8,373 nucleotides of DNA from an uncultured Candidatus Saccharibacteria bacterium (GCA_947364965.1 CANAUU010000040.1:1-8373), one strand, 5' to 3'. Shown: positions 1 to 5,903, counted from the stretch's first letter. Notes: generated from the letters alone by a model not told the origin. Program-made: numbers and translations.

Positions 1-246
1 AGGCGCGCGGGGGTGTTTTGGGGCGGGTTGGGCGGCGGCTTTTTGGGCTGCTCGGCTAGGGCACTTTTGAGAGGGGTGGGTGGAATGTTTTTGGAGGAGT
101 TTACCGAGGAGGACAGACGTGTCGCCGCGGTAGCAACCGAGCTCGACAAAGTCGCCGCCAACGCCGGCGTTTAGAGTTTGCTCGGCGAGACGGAGAATTT
201 CGGCGGTTTCGGTGGGGGTGACTTGATCGTTATTTTGGGTTTTCAT
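1..246 (-). CDS. TylF-like SAM-dependent methyltransferase, N-terminal part (cut by window edge)
   Basis: An open frame of 82 codons starts with ATG at 246 and reaches the left edge without a stop. Residues about 20-52 resemble the start of class I SAM-dependent methyltransferases of the TylF/macrocin O-methyltransferase type: a helix (LRLAEQTL), then GDFVELGCYRGDTSVLL, where V-E-L-G-C-Y-R-G matches the glycine-rich motif I that contacts S-adenosylmethionine. Such enzymes methylate sugar or small-molecule hydroxyls; the substrate cannot be told here. After motif I (residues 55-82) comes a stretch rich in Pro, Ala, Gln, Lys and Arg, where I would expect the next beta strand, so it is an insertion or linker. 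Codons are strongly C-ending. A good promoter lies just upstream and there is no clear Shine-Dalgarno (only a weak GGA about 10 nt before ATG). The family call is moderate because the catalytic half is missing. Confidence 0.62.
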   Translation of the reverse strand, partial: MKTQNNDQVTPTETAEILRLAEQTLNAGVGGDFVELGCYRGDTSVLLGKLLQKHSTHPSQKCPSRAAQKAAAQPAPKHPRAP

Positions 247-293
247 AATTTTATTCCACTACAGATAGACCCCCGTTGAAGGGATATGTTGCC

Positions 294-322
294 ATTGTAG
301 CATAGATAAGTGATTTTGTCAA
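294..322 (-). promoter_or_regulatory. Sigma70-type promoter of the methyltransferase gene
   Basis: On the minus strand there is TTGACA (317-322), a 17-bp spacer and TACAAT (294-299). The predicted start near 287 gives a leader of about 40 nt. The -35 box lies directly downstream of the ackA stop codon (326-328), so the methyltransferase gene has its own promoter and no terminator separates it from ackA. The promoter is close in sequence to the one at 3520-3548. Confidence 0.8.
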
Positions 323-325
323 TAG

Positions 326-1534
326 TTAGGCGTTCTGGTTGGCGAGGAGGATTTCGGCGCGGCGGAGCATGGCGGCGGCTTCGTCGGTGTGGATGACGTA
401 GATGGGTTTCGAGCCCTTGGCGGAGATGTCGACGTGGTCGGCACCGTTTAGACCGGCGTCGTTTTTCTTGTCGTCAAGCTTGAATCCGAGATATTCGAGA
501 CCAGCGACGATGTCGCGGCGGATTTCGGCATTGCGCTCACCGATGGTGGCAGTGAAGACGAGGGCATCAGTTCCCTGGGTGGAGGCAACCATTTCGCCGA
601 CGGCGCGCTGGATGCGGTAAATATACATATCGTAGGCGAGCTGGGCGCGAGGATTCGTGGCGCGGAGTTCAAGGACGTCGCGCATATCGCCACTCACGCC
701 GCTGACGCCGAGGAGGCCGCACTGGCGGTTTAGATATTCTTCGACGGCTTCATCGTTCAGACCGAGTTCACGCTGGATAGCGGTGGCGGCGGCTGGGTCG
801 ATGTCGCCAGAGCGGGTTGCCATCATGACGCCTTCGAGCGGGGTGTAGCCCATGGTGGTGTCGTAGGAATAGCCGTTCTTGATAGCGGTGAGAGAGGCAC
901 CGGAACCGAGGTGGCAGGCGACGACGCGGGGCGGGAGGAGGTCGTGATCACGGAGATAGTTGCGGACGGCGCCCATAGAAAGGCCGTGATAGCCATAGCG
1001 CTTGATTTCGGCGCGGTTGGCGAGGTCGACATCGATGGCGTAGAGTTTGTGGACTTCGTCGCGGGTGTGGTGGAAATGAGAGTCGGAGATGATGATGACT
1101 GGGGTTTCGGGGAAGGTTTCGACGCATTTGGAGATTTCAGCGGCGATAACCGGGACGTGGAGCGGGGCGCGGCGCTTTTCTTCCTCGAGGCGGCGAAGAC
1201 ATTCTTCGTCAACGATATAGTCATTATTGAAAAACTCACCGGTCGCGACGACGCGGGCGAGGATGCCATCGAGCTTATCCTCGGGGGTGAGGTAGCCGGT
1301 TTCGAGAAGGATGTTGTAGGTGTAGCGGATGGTGTCGGCGATGCGTTTGAAACCATCGGTAAATTTCTGAGTTTTTGAGGCGTCGCCGGCGCGAGGGATG
1401 GAGTGCTTCAGGGTGCAGATTAGTTTCTTGTCTTCGGTTTCGAAGTGAAGCGAACAGACCTCCTGGCCGTCGCGATAAAGGGCATACTTGCGAGAAGATG
1501 AGCCGGGGTTAGTGACAAGAAATAGTTTTTCCAT
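326..1534 (-). CDS. ackA: Acetate kinase (divergent)
   Basis: A 402-residue protein, the usual acetate kinase length, catalysing acetate + ATP to acetyl phosphate + ADP in the cytoplasm; in fermenters it runs backwards to make ATP. Recognisable ASKHA-fold motifs in order: phosphate loop NPGSSSRK (9-16), R94 in ARVVATGE, APLHVP (123-128), DSHFHHT (151-157, the D148-like catalytic Asp), YGYHGLS (180-186, catalytic His), HLGSGAS (208-214), DTTMGYTPLEG (225-235) with TRSGDIDP (240-247), SGVSGDMRD (278-286), and TATIGER (328-334) with the metal-binding Glu. Several normally invariant positions differ: RVVHGG reads RVVATG, HLGNGAS reads HLGSGAS, and the Gly pair before IGE is Ala-Thr. No pta is adjacent. 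AAGGAG lies five bases before the ATG, supporting this start. A related carboxylate kinase is possible, but acetate kinase is the best call. Confidence 0.9.
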   Translation of the reverse strand: MEKLFLVTNPGSSSRKYALYRDGQEVCSLHFETEDKKLICTLKHSIPRAGDASKTQKFTDGFKRIADTIRYTYNILLETGYLTPEDKLDGILARVVATGEFFNNDYIVDEECLRRLEEEKRRAPLHVPVIAAEISKCVETFPETPVIIISDSHFHHTRDEVHKLYAIDVDLANRAEIKRYGYHGLSMGAVRNYLRDHDLLPPRVVACHLGSGASLTAIKNGYSYDTTMGYTPLEGVMMATRSGDIDPAAATAIQRELGLNDEAVEEYLNRQCGLLGVSGVSGDMRDVLELRATNPRAQLAYDMYIYRIQRAVGEMVASTQGTDALVFTATIGERNAEIRRDIVAGLEYLGFKLDDKKNDAGLNGADHVDISAKGSKPIYVIHTDEAAAMLRRAEILLANQNA

Positions 1535-1551
1535 AATAACTCCTTTTCTCT

Positions 1552-1560
1552 AGTATAGCA
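1552..1560 (-). promoter_or_regulatory. Extended -10 promoter of ackA
   Basis: On the minus strand TGCTATACT forms an extended -10 (TGn plus TATACT at 1552-1557); no convincing -35 is present. The predicted start near 1545 falls on the Shine-Dalgarno AAGGAG (1540-1545), giving a very short leader of about 11 nt. A second, weaker candidate (TTACCA at 1758-1763, 16 bp, TAATAT at 1736-1741) would place the inverted repeat at 1572-1694 in the ackA leader. Confidence 0.6.
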
Positions 1561-1571
1561 CATCTGGGCAC

Positions 1572-1694
1572 CAAAACACCTAAACCCCATCTTCCAAGAG
1601 AACCACTCCAGCGCCCGTCCACACGGGGCTGTCGTTCAGCGCTGCGCGTGTGCTCGCGCTTTTATTCTCTTTCGAGATGAGGTTAGGCGTTTTG
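1572..1694 (-). repeat. Long imperfect inverted repeat between the hydrolase gene and ackA
   Basis: The arms are 1572-1602 and 1665-1694. Read as minus-strand RNA they pair over about 30 positions with one bulge and a three-base internal mismatch, including two G.U pairs that would be A/C mismatches in plus-strand RNA. Inside lies a nested hairpin: a six-base CAGCGC/GCGCTG stem capped by a CCCGT-GTGG-ACGGG loop (core 1612-1628). The same 17-base core, with two differences, sits in the dnaK leader at 5717-5733. The arm AAAACGCC (minus strand, from 1693) could instead pair with GGCGTTTT upstream (minus strand, 1745-1752). It could be a bulky 3' end or terminator of the hydrolase mRNA, or a leader element of ackA. 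No strong U-tract follows. Confidence 0.6.
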
Positions 1695-1781
1695 CCATAA
1701 ATGGCATGATACTATGCGGAGCGATCTCCAAAAGCATATTAGCGAAAACGCCGCCTTTGGTAATATTCCTAGTTAGATTGA

Positions 1782-2789
1782 TTAGAAGGAGAATTTTTGG
1801 TGTTTTTGGCCCATGGCGGTGTCGAAGTAAATATTGTAGCGACCGGAGGTGAGCTCGAGGGCGAGCGACCAGATGACTTCGTTATTATAGATATAATGGG
1901 AGTCGCGGAGGATGCGCCAGAGATCAGTGAATTGGAAGCCGGGGAGCTGGCGGGCGATAAGGTGGTCGGCTTCGGCGTAGCGGAGGAAGGAGGTCGTGGT
2001 CGGGTTGTCGCGGAGAACGCGGTCAAAGCGCTGGAGGTCAGGGGCGAGGATGTGGTCCGTCTGGATGAGGACGCCGTTCTCGCCAGGGCGGACGACGGCA
2101 TAAGTCTTCGCGGCGTGCTCGACGGTGGCGACGTCGCCTTTCGCGTCGGCGATGAGGTAGTTCTTCGGGACGCAGGCGGGGAGTTTGGCAAAAGCGTTCA
2201 GAGCCTGGCGAGTGGTTTTACATTTTTCGGCGACGTAGCGGATGAGGTGGGAGGGTTTGATGCCATAATTCCATTTGTCGATGTGAGCGTAAGTTAGACC
2301 GATATAGAGACCATGTTCGTTGACGGCGTCTTCGAAATATGGTTTGCGGGTGTTTTTGCCGGTGTGGTGACGCCAAACACCTTCATCGGAAAAGGCGAAA
2401 TAGCGATTTGCGCCAGTGATGGCGAGGGCATAACTCTCGAAAAATTCGCGAGAATTGGGTAGCCAGTCATAGTTGCGACCGACAAAACATTTGTCGTTTT
2501 CACGGATGGCGAAAATGGTGCAACCGTGCTGGTGCGGATTGACTTTGCGGCGCTGCTGGTCGACGGCGCTAGCGATCTCTTCGTAAAGTAGGAGGTCAGG
2601 CTCAAGATGAAGAGCCTCGGCAGTGGAGAGGGCTTCTTCGATAATCTCGGGGTAGTACTGCTGGTAGATTTTTTGCTGGACGCGGAGAGTGTCCATGTTG
2701 GCGGTGGAGAAGAAATCATGACCGTTCGCACGGAGACGCTCGGCGAGAAAACGGCCATAATCGGCATGAGAGCCATTAAACTTAAGCAT
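1782..2789 (-). CDS. C45/acyltransferase-like Ntn (linear amide C-N) hydrolase
   Basis: A 335-residue cytoplasmic protein (no signal peptide) resembling the C45 autoproteolytic acyltransferase/hydrolase family (AAT, isopenicillin N acyltransferase-like). Members cleave themselves at a Gly-Cys bond so that the new N-terminal Cys attacks an amide. Residues 88-108 read HGCTIFAI, then GRNYDW: Cys90 after Gly89 is the expected nucleophile, and GRNYDW is the typical oxyanion/substrate strand. The N-terminal GSHADYGRFLAE and the later NEHGLYIGLTYAH (about 160-172) also fit. The substrate is unknown; peptides, N-acyl amino acids or beta-lactam-like amides are the family range. I chose the ATG at 2787-2789: an in-frame TTG at 2807 lies next to the -10 box (2796-2801) and upstream of the probable transcription start, so it would not be transcribed. 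No Shine-Dalgarno is present and the mRNA looks leaderless. Confidence 0.8.
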   Translation of the reverse strand: MLKFNGSHADYGRFLAERLRANGHDFFSTANMDTLRVQQKIYQQYYPEIIEEALSTAEALHLEPDLLLYEEIASAVDQQRRKVNPHQHGCTIFAIRENDKCFVGRNYDWLPNSREFFESYALAITGANRYFAFSDEGVWRHHTGKNTRKPYFEDAVNEHGLYIGLTYAHIDKWNYGIKPSHLIRYVAEKCKTTRQALNAFAKLPACVPKNYLIADAKGDVATVEHAAKTYAVVRPGENGVLIQTDHILAPDLQRFDRVLRDNPTTTSFLRYAEADHLIARQLPGFQFTDLWRILRDSHYIYNNEVIWSLALELTSGRYNIYFDTAMGQKHQKFSF

Positions 2790-2795
2790 AATTTT

Positions 2796-2824
2796 ATTAT
2801 AGCACAAGGAGCGGGGCGTGGAAA
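2796..2824 (-). promoter_or_regulatory. Promoter of the Ntn hydrolase gene, predicted leaderless
   Basis: Minus strand: TTTCCA (2819-2824), 17 bp, TATAAT (2796-2801), preceded by TGTGC as an extended -10. Only six bases (AAAATT) separate the -10 from the ATG at 2789, so transcription should begin at or next to the start codon. Confidence 0.75.
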
Positions 2825-2857
2825 GTGCAGTTAAAGAATGCGACTAGAGAGGAAAAG

Positions 2858-2909
2858 CGGGCGCTACCTTTCCTCTATCGTTGAGACGACTTTTGGAAGG
2901 GAGCGCCCG
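2858..2909 (-). terminator. Intrinsic terminator-like hairpin after the small membrane protein gene
   Basis: Minus-strand RNA pairs CGGGCGCTCCCTTCC (2909-2895) with GGAAAGGTAGCGCCCG (2873-2858): eight perfect GC-rich base pairs, then more pairs with one mismatch and one bulge. It is followed by CTTTTCC, a weak U-tract. A competing hairpin, AGAGGAAA (2876-2869) with TTTCCTCT (2855-2848), would occupy the U-tract and one arm. Confidence 0.65.
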
Positions 2910-2921
2910 GTGCGGGATGGT

Positions 2922-3371
2922 TTAGGGACTGGAGGTTTTGGACTGGTGGCGGCCAGGATGGGTGCGACGATAGTGATTGCGGGCTTCGAAGAAGATGCCC
3001 GACGCGCAGGCAATAGCACCAAGACCGCAAGGAAAGGATACTAATGCCATGATTGTGCGGAAGCCCCGGAGACCATCGCCGACGACATAGATCGAGAGCA
3101 GCATGAAACCAAAGGCGAAGAGCTTAGGAAGGCTTGCGCAGAGTTTATCGGCGAAGGCAGAGTTGGAGCGTTTGACAAAGGAGAATTTGCTAAGGACGCC
3201 AGAGGCGAACACGGCGGCGGCCATCAGGTTGAGGGCGAGACCGAGGAGGAAGTTCTTCTGACCGGCGGGGTCGTCGCGCAGCGTGCAGAGGGCCAGATAC
3301 GCAGACATATAGACTGCAAGGGAGCAGATTACAATGCCAAGGAGATCCGCGAGGATGAGGGATTTTCGCAT
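2922..3371 (-). CDS. Small four-helix membrane protein of unknown function
   Basis: A 149-residue protein that I do not recognise. Four hydrophobic segments can be seen, in residues counted from the chosen ATG: about 6-30 (ILADLLGIVICSLAVYMSAY), 40-61 (FLLGLALNLMAAAVFASGVL), 85-103 (LFAFGFMLLSIYVVGDGL) and 106-130 (IMALVSFPCGLGAIACASGI). Lys/Arg-rich loops lie between them, and the polar tail is rich in His, Arg and Ser, suggesting an integral membrane protein with a cytoplasmic C terminus. No catalytic or transport motif is visible. The ATG at 3369-3371 is preferred over a GTG three codons upstream because AGAAGG (3380-3385) lies eight bases before the ATG and overlaps the GTG. It has its own promoter and an unusually long structured leader, and a terminator-like hairpin follows. 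Context gives no functional clue. Confidence 0.75.
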   Translation of the reverse strand: MRKSLILADLLGIVICSLAVYMSAYLALCTLRDDPAGQKNFLLGLALNLMAAAVFASGVLSKFSFVKRSNSAFADKLCASLPKLFAFGFMLLSIYVVGDGLRGFRTIMALVSFPCGLGAIACASGIFFEARNHYRRTHPGRHQSKTSSP

Positions 3372-3391
3372 GGATAACACCTTCTTTTCTA

Positions 3392-3515
3392 GAATTGGCT
3401 AGAGCTTGCTTCGCGGTTGATTAAGGTTTCGGCTTCGACGGGTTTCTTAAGTTTCCCAGCACAATAGTTTTCTAAACCATCAAAAATACGAAGGCAAGGC
3501 AAACTAGCCTTATTC
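3392..3515 (-). other. Structured 5' leader of the small membrane protein gene
   Basis: The leader of about 140 nt folds on paper into one long interrupted rod read as minus-strand RNA: GGCUAG with CUAGCC (3504-3509 and 3397-3402, plus an outer GAAU/AUUC pair), then CUUGCcUUCG with CGAAGCAAG (3489-3498 and 3405-3413, one bulged C), then UUGAUGGUUU with AAACCuuaAUCAA (3474-3483 and 3417-3429), and a GGG/CCC apical hairpin. The predicted transcription start (about 3513) is at the base of the rod, and the rod ends about 12 bases before the ribosome binding site. It matches no riboswitch class that I know. Confidence 0.5.
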
Positions 3516-3519
3516 TTTT

Positions 3520-3548
3520 ATTGTATCATAGATGGCTAGTTTTGTCAA
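3520..3548 (-). promoter_or_regulatory. Promoter of the small membrane protein gene
   Basis: Minus strand: TTGACA (3543-3548), 17 bp, TACAAT (3520-3525). It is close to consensus and matches the methyltransferase promoter (294-322) at 26 of 32 aligned bases, including CTATTGACAAAA and ATCTATG before the -10. The interval 3372-3740 has no gene: it holds this promoter, the structured leader and the dnaK terminator. Confidence 0.8.
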
Positions 3549-3650
3549 TAGTCGGGGGGTGATTCGGAGGCAACCATGGGCAGGGTGAGTGTTTCGGGGA
3601 TATCTGGGCGGGGCATTTTTAGAGGCACCTAGAGATAGAAAACGGGTAGA

Positions 3651-3680
3651 AAGAATCCCACCTGCCTGGGTGGGATTCTT
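3651..3680 (-). terminator. Intrinsic terminator downstream of dnaK
   Basis: A perfect 12-bp inverted repeat (AAGAATCCCACC at 3651-3662, GGTGGGATTCTT at 3669-3680) with a six-base loop. On the minus strand it ends in ATTCTTTCT, U-rich but interrupted. It begins 60 bases after the dnaK stop codon. Confidence 0.8.
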
Positions 3681-3740
3681 CAGGAGATAGTTGATGTCGA
3701 TACACTAGCCGGAGAGGTTAGGTGCGACAGGAGGAGCCGA

Positions 3741-5645
3741 CTATTTGTCGACGACCTCCCCTTCGACGGCGTCGTCTTCGGATTTAGTATCGTCAGACTT
3801 GGAGGCGTCATCAGTACTGCCGGCGTTAGCATCGGTGGTGGTGTTTTGATACATCTTCGCACCGATTGGCATGAGGACGTTGTCGAGAGTCTTGACGGCT
3901 TCTTCGAGCTTTTCCTTGTCGGCAGCAGTGTCGTTCAAGGTCTTTTTCGCCTCTTCGACAGCTTCCTTGATAGTCTTCACATCATCCTCGGAGATTTTGT
4001 CCTTGAAGTCGTTTGGCATTTTCTCGGCTTGATAGATTTTGTTCTCGAGCTGATTCTTAGCGTCGATAGCCTCGCGTTTCTTCTTATCTTCCTCGGCGTG
4101 AGCTTCGGCTTCGTGCTGGGCTTTCTCAATATCTTCCTTGCTCATGTTGCCAGAGTTCTGGATGGTGATGGACTGTTCCTTGCCAGTTCCCTTGTCTTTC
4201 GCGGTGACGTTCAGAATACCGTTGGCGTCGATGTTGAAGGTGACTTCGATCTGAGGAACGCCACGAGGAGCTGGAGCAATACCGTCGAGGATGAAGCGAC
4301 CGAGGGACTTATTGTCGGCGGCTAATTCACGTTCGCCCTGGAGGACATGGATTTCGACCTGAGGCTGGTTGTCAGCAGCGGTGGAGAAGACTTCGGACTT
4401 GCTGGTCGGAATGGTAGTGTTTCGCTCGATGAGTTTCGTGCTGACGCCGCCCATGGTTTCAATGCCGAGGGAAAGCGGGGTGACATCGAGAAGAAGGACG
4501 TCTTTCACGTCGCCCTGGAGGACGCCGCCCTGGATGGCAGCACCAACCGCGACGACTTCGTCAGGGTTGACGCCCTGCATTGGGTCTTTGCCGAAGATTT
4601 TCTTGACTTCTTCGACGACGGCTGGCATGCGGGTCATACCACCAACCATAACAACTTCGTTGATATCTTTGGCGGAGAGTTTCGCGTCTTTGAGGGCTTT
4701 CTCAACTGGTTCAGCGAGGCGCTCGAGGAGAGGTTTGACTAATTCTTCGAGTTTCGCGCGAGTCAAGGTGTATTCGAAGTGCTTCGGACCATCAGCGTCG
4801 GCAGTCAAGAACGGAAGGTTGATTTCGACAGAAGTGGTCGATGAAAGTTCCTTCTTGGCTTTTTCGGCTTCGTCCTTGACGCGTTGCATGGCGGCAGCAT
4901 CGTCTTTGATATCGATACCGGACTCTTTCTTGAACTCTTCGAGGAGGAAGTTGACGATGATGTTGTCGAAATCTTCACCACCGAGGTGAGTGTCGCCATT
5001 AGTAGACTTCACTTCAAAGACACCATCGCCGAGCTCAAGAATACTCACATCGAAAGTACCACCACCGAGGTCGAAGACGGCAATTTTTTCGTCTTTTTTG
5101 CTCTCAAGGCCGTAGGCCAAGGCGGCAGCAGTCGGCTCGTTGATAATACGCTTGACTTCGAGACCAGCGATTTTGCCGGCATCTTTGGTGGCCTGGCGCT
5201 GAGAGTCGTCGAAGTAGGCCGGGACGGTGATGATGGCTTCGGTGACCTTTTCGCCGAGGAAAGCTTCGGCATCAGCCTTGATCTTGCTTAGGATCATTGC
5301 GCTGATTTCTTCCGGGGTGTATTCTTTGCCGTCCATTTCGACAGCGACACCATTGCCCTTTTTGACAATTTTATATGGCATGATATCGAGGTCGCGCTGG
5401 ACTTCTTTGTCGTCGAATTTGCGGCCAATGAGGCGCTTGATGCCGTAGATGGTATTTTTCGGGTTCGTGACGCGCTGGCGCTGGGCGACTTTGCCGACGA
5501 GACGGTCGCCCTTTTTCGTGACGGCGACGACCGACGGGGTCGTGCGGTCACCTTCGCTGTTTGTGATGACCTCTGGTTTGCCCGCGACCATGTAGGCGAA
5601 GGCAGAGTTGGTAGTACCGAGGTCAATACCGATGATTTTTGACAT
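3741..5645 (-). CDS. dnaK: Hsp70 chaperone DnaK
   Basis: A 634-residue Hsp70, full length. It binds exposed hydrophobic segments of client proteins in an ATP-driven cycle with DnaJ and GrpE in the cytoplasm. Nucleotide-binding domain 1-380: [11 protein letters not shown] (5-15), IKRLIGR (69-75), [17 protein letters not shown] (141-157), [13 protein letters not shown] (168-180), [11 protein letters not shown] (191-201) and VGGMTRMP (334-341). Linker DVLLLDVTP (382-390), substrate-binding beta domain to about 500, helical lid to about 605, then an acidic Asp/Ser/Thr-rich tail ending GEVVDK. The segment [19 protein letters not shown] (75-93) is the insertion typical of diderm-type DnaK and absent from Bacillus DnaK. 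AAAGGGA lies seven bases before the ATG. No grpE, dnaJ or hrcA is adjacent, so dnaK is probably monocistronic, between its own promoters and terminator. Two CIRCE elements point to HrcA repression. Confidence 0.98.
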   Translation of the reverse strand: MSKIIGIDLGTTNSAFAYMVAGKPEVITNSEGDRTTPSVVAVTKKGDRLVGKVAQRQRVTNPKNTIYGIKRLIGRKFDDKEVQRDLDIMPYKIVKKGNGVAVEMDGKEYTPEEISAMILSKIKADAEAFLGEKVTEAIITVPAYFDDSQRQATKDAGKIAGLEVKRIINEPTAAALAYGLESKKDEKIAVFDLGGGTFDVSILELGDGVFEVKSTNGDTHLGGEDFDNIIVNFLLEEFKKESGIDIKDDAAAMQRVKDEAEKAKKELSSTTSVEINLPFLTADADGPKHFEYTLTRAKLEELVKPLLERLAEPVEKALKDAKLSAKDINEVVMVGGMTRMPAVVEEVKKIFGKDPMQGVNPDEVVAVGAAIQGGVLQGDVKDVLLLDVTPLSLGIETMGGVSTKLIERNTTIPTSKSEVFSTAADNQPQVEIHVLQGERELAADNKSLGRFILDGIAPAPRGVPQIEVTFNIDANGILNVTAKDKGTGKEQSITIQNSGNMSKEDIEKAQHEAEAHAEEDKKKREAIDAKNQLENKIYQAEKMPNDFKDKISEDDVKTIKEAVEEAKKTLNDTAADKEKLEEAVKTLDNVLMPIGAKMYQNTTTDANAGSTDDASKSDDTKSEDDAVEGEVVDK

Positions 5646-5680
5646 AATTAATTCCCTTTCTTTAAGACGGATAGGCTATG

Positions 5681-5790
5681 GCAGGTCGGAGTTATTCATG
5701 CGAGGCGCGTTCGCGACGCCCGTCGTCACGGGGTCGCGCCGCTAGTCCTCCTCGTAAGTCCGGATCCTCTCATAAATAACCCCGACCTGC
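5681..5790 (-). other. Large structured element in the dnaK 5' leader
   Basis: Arms 5681-5705 and 5766-5790 pair at 24 of 25 positions in minus-strand RNA: 22 Watson-Crick pairs, two G.U pairs and one mismatch. In plus-strand RNA the two G.U positions would be mismatches. Inside is a GC-rich hairpin, CGCGAC/GTCGCG enclosing CCCGT-GACG-ACGGG (core 5717-5733), nearly identical to the core at 1612-1628. It begins about 30 nt after the proximal transcription start and ends about 20 nt before the Shine-Dalgarno, so it does not directly cover the ribosome binding site. There is no U-tract after it. Possible roles are mRNA stability, temperature response or protein binding; none is shown. Confidence 0.65.
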
Positions 5791-5827
5791 TAATAGTCTT
5801 CCGTGTTAAACAACGTGTTCTTATTCA

Positions 5828-5856
5828 ATGATATATCACTAGCACTTGTATGTCAA
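5828..5856 (-). promoter_or_regulatory. dnaK proximal promoter
   Basis: Minus strand: TTGACA (5851-5856), 17 bp, TATCAT (5828-5833). The predicted start is near 5821, giving a leader of about 175 nt. The -35 lies in the spacer of the CIRCE at 5839-5865. Confidence 0.75.
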
Positions 5857-5865
5857 GACTGCTAA
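5839..5865 (-). promoter_or_regulatory. CIRCE operator, proximal copy (HrcA site)
   Basis: Nine-base arms CTAGCACTT and GACTGCTAA around a 9-bp spacer. Against the known consensus TTAGCACTC-N9-GAGTGCTAA they match 7 and 8 of 9 bases. CIRCE is the operator of the heat-shock repressor HrcA; occupation would cover the -35 of the proximal promoter. Confidence 0.85.
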
Positions 5866-5874
5866 TGCAGCTTT

Positions 5875-5903
5875 ATTATAGCAAAATAGCAGTCGAGTGT
5901 CAA
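5875..5903 (-). promoter_or_regulatory. dnaK distal promoter
   Basis: Minus strand: TTGACA (5898-5903), 17 bp, TATAAT (5875-5880), a perfect consensus promoter. The predicted start is near 5868, so its transcript would carry the proximal CIRCE in its leader. Confidence 0.85.

Noticed and set aside
911..1378. Plus-strand frame of 155 codons inside ackA
   Set aside because: It is opposite a well-conserved acetate kinase and consists of Asp/Gly/Val/Phe-rich shadow sequence. The same applies to the frames opposite dnaK, the hydrolase and the Nudix gene.
2838..3044. Plus-strand open frame of 68 codons
   Set aside because: It covers the terminator hairpin and the antisense of the membrane protein gene, has no promoter or ribosome binding site, and gives an arginine/glycine-rich sequence with no family resemblance.
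3576..3632. Eighteen-codon plus-strand frame after GGAGG
   Set aside because: It has a fair ribosome binding site but no promoter, no recognisable peptide and weak coding character; likely chance in G-rich DNA.
5681..5790. dnaK leader hairpin as a transcription terminator or ROSE thermometer
   Set aside because: No U-tract follows it, and it ends about 20 bases before the ribosome binding site rather than masking it.
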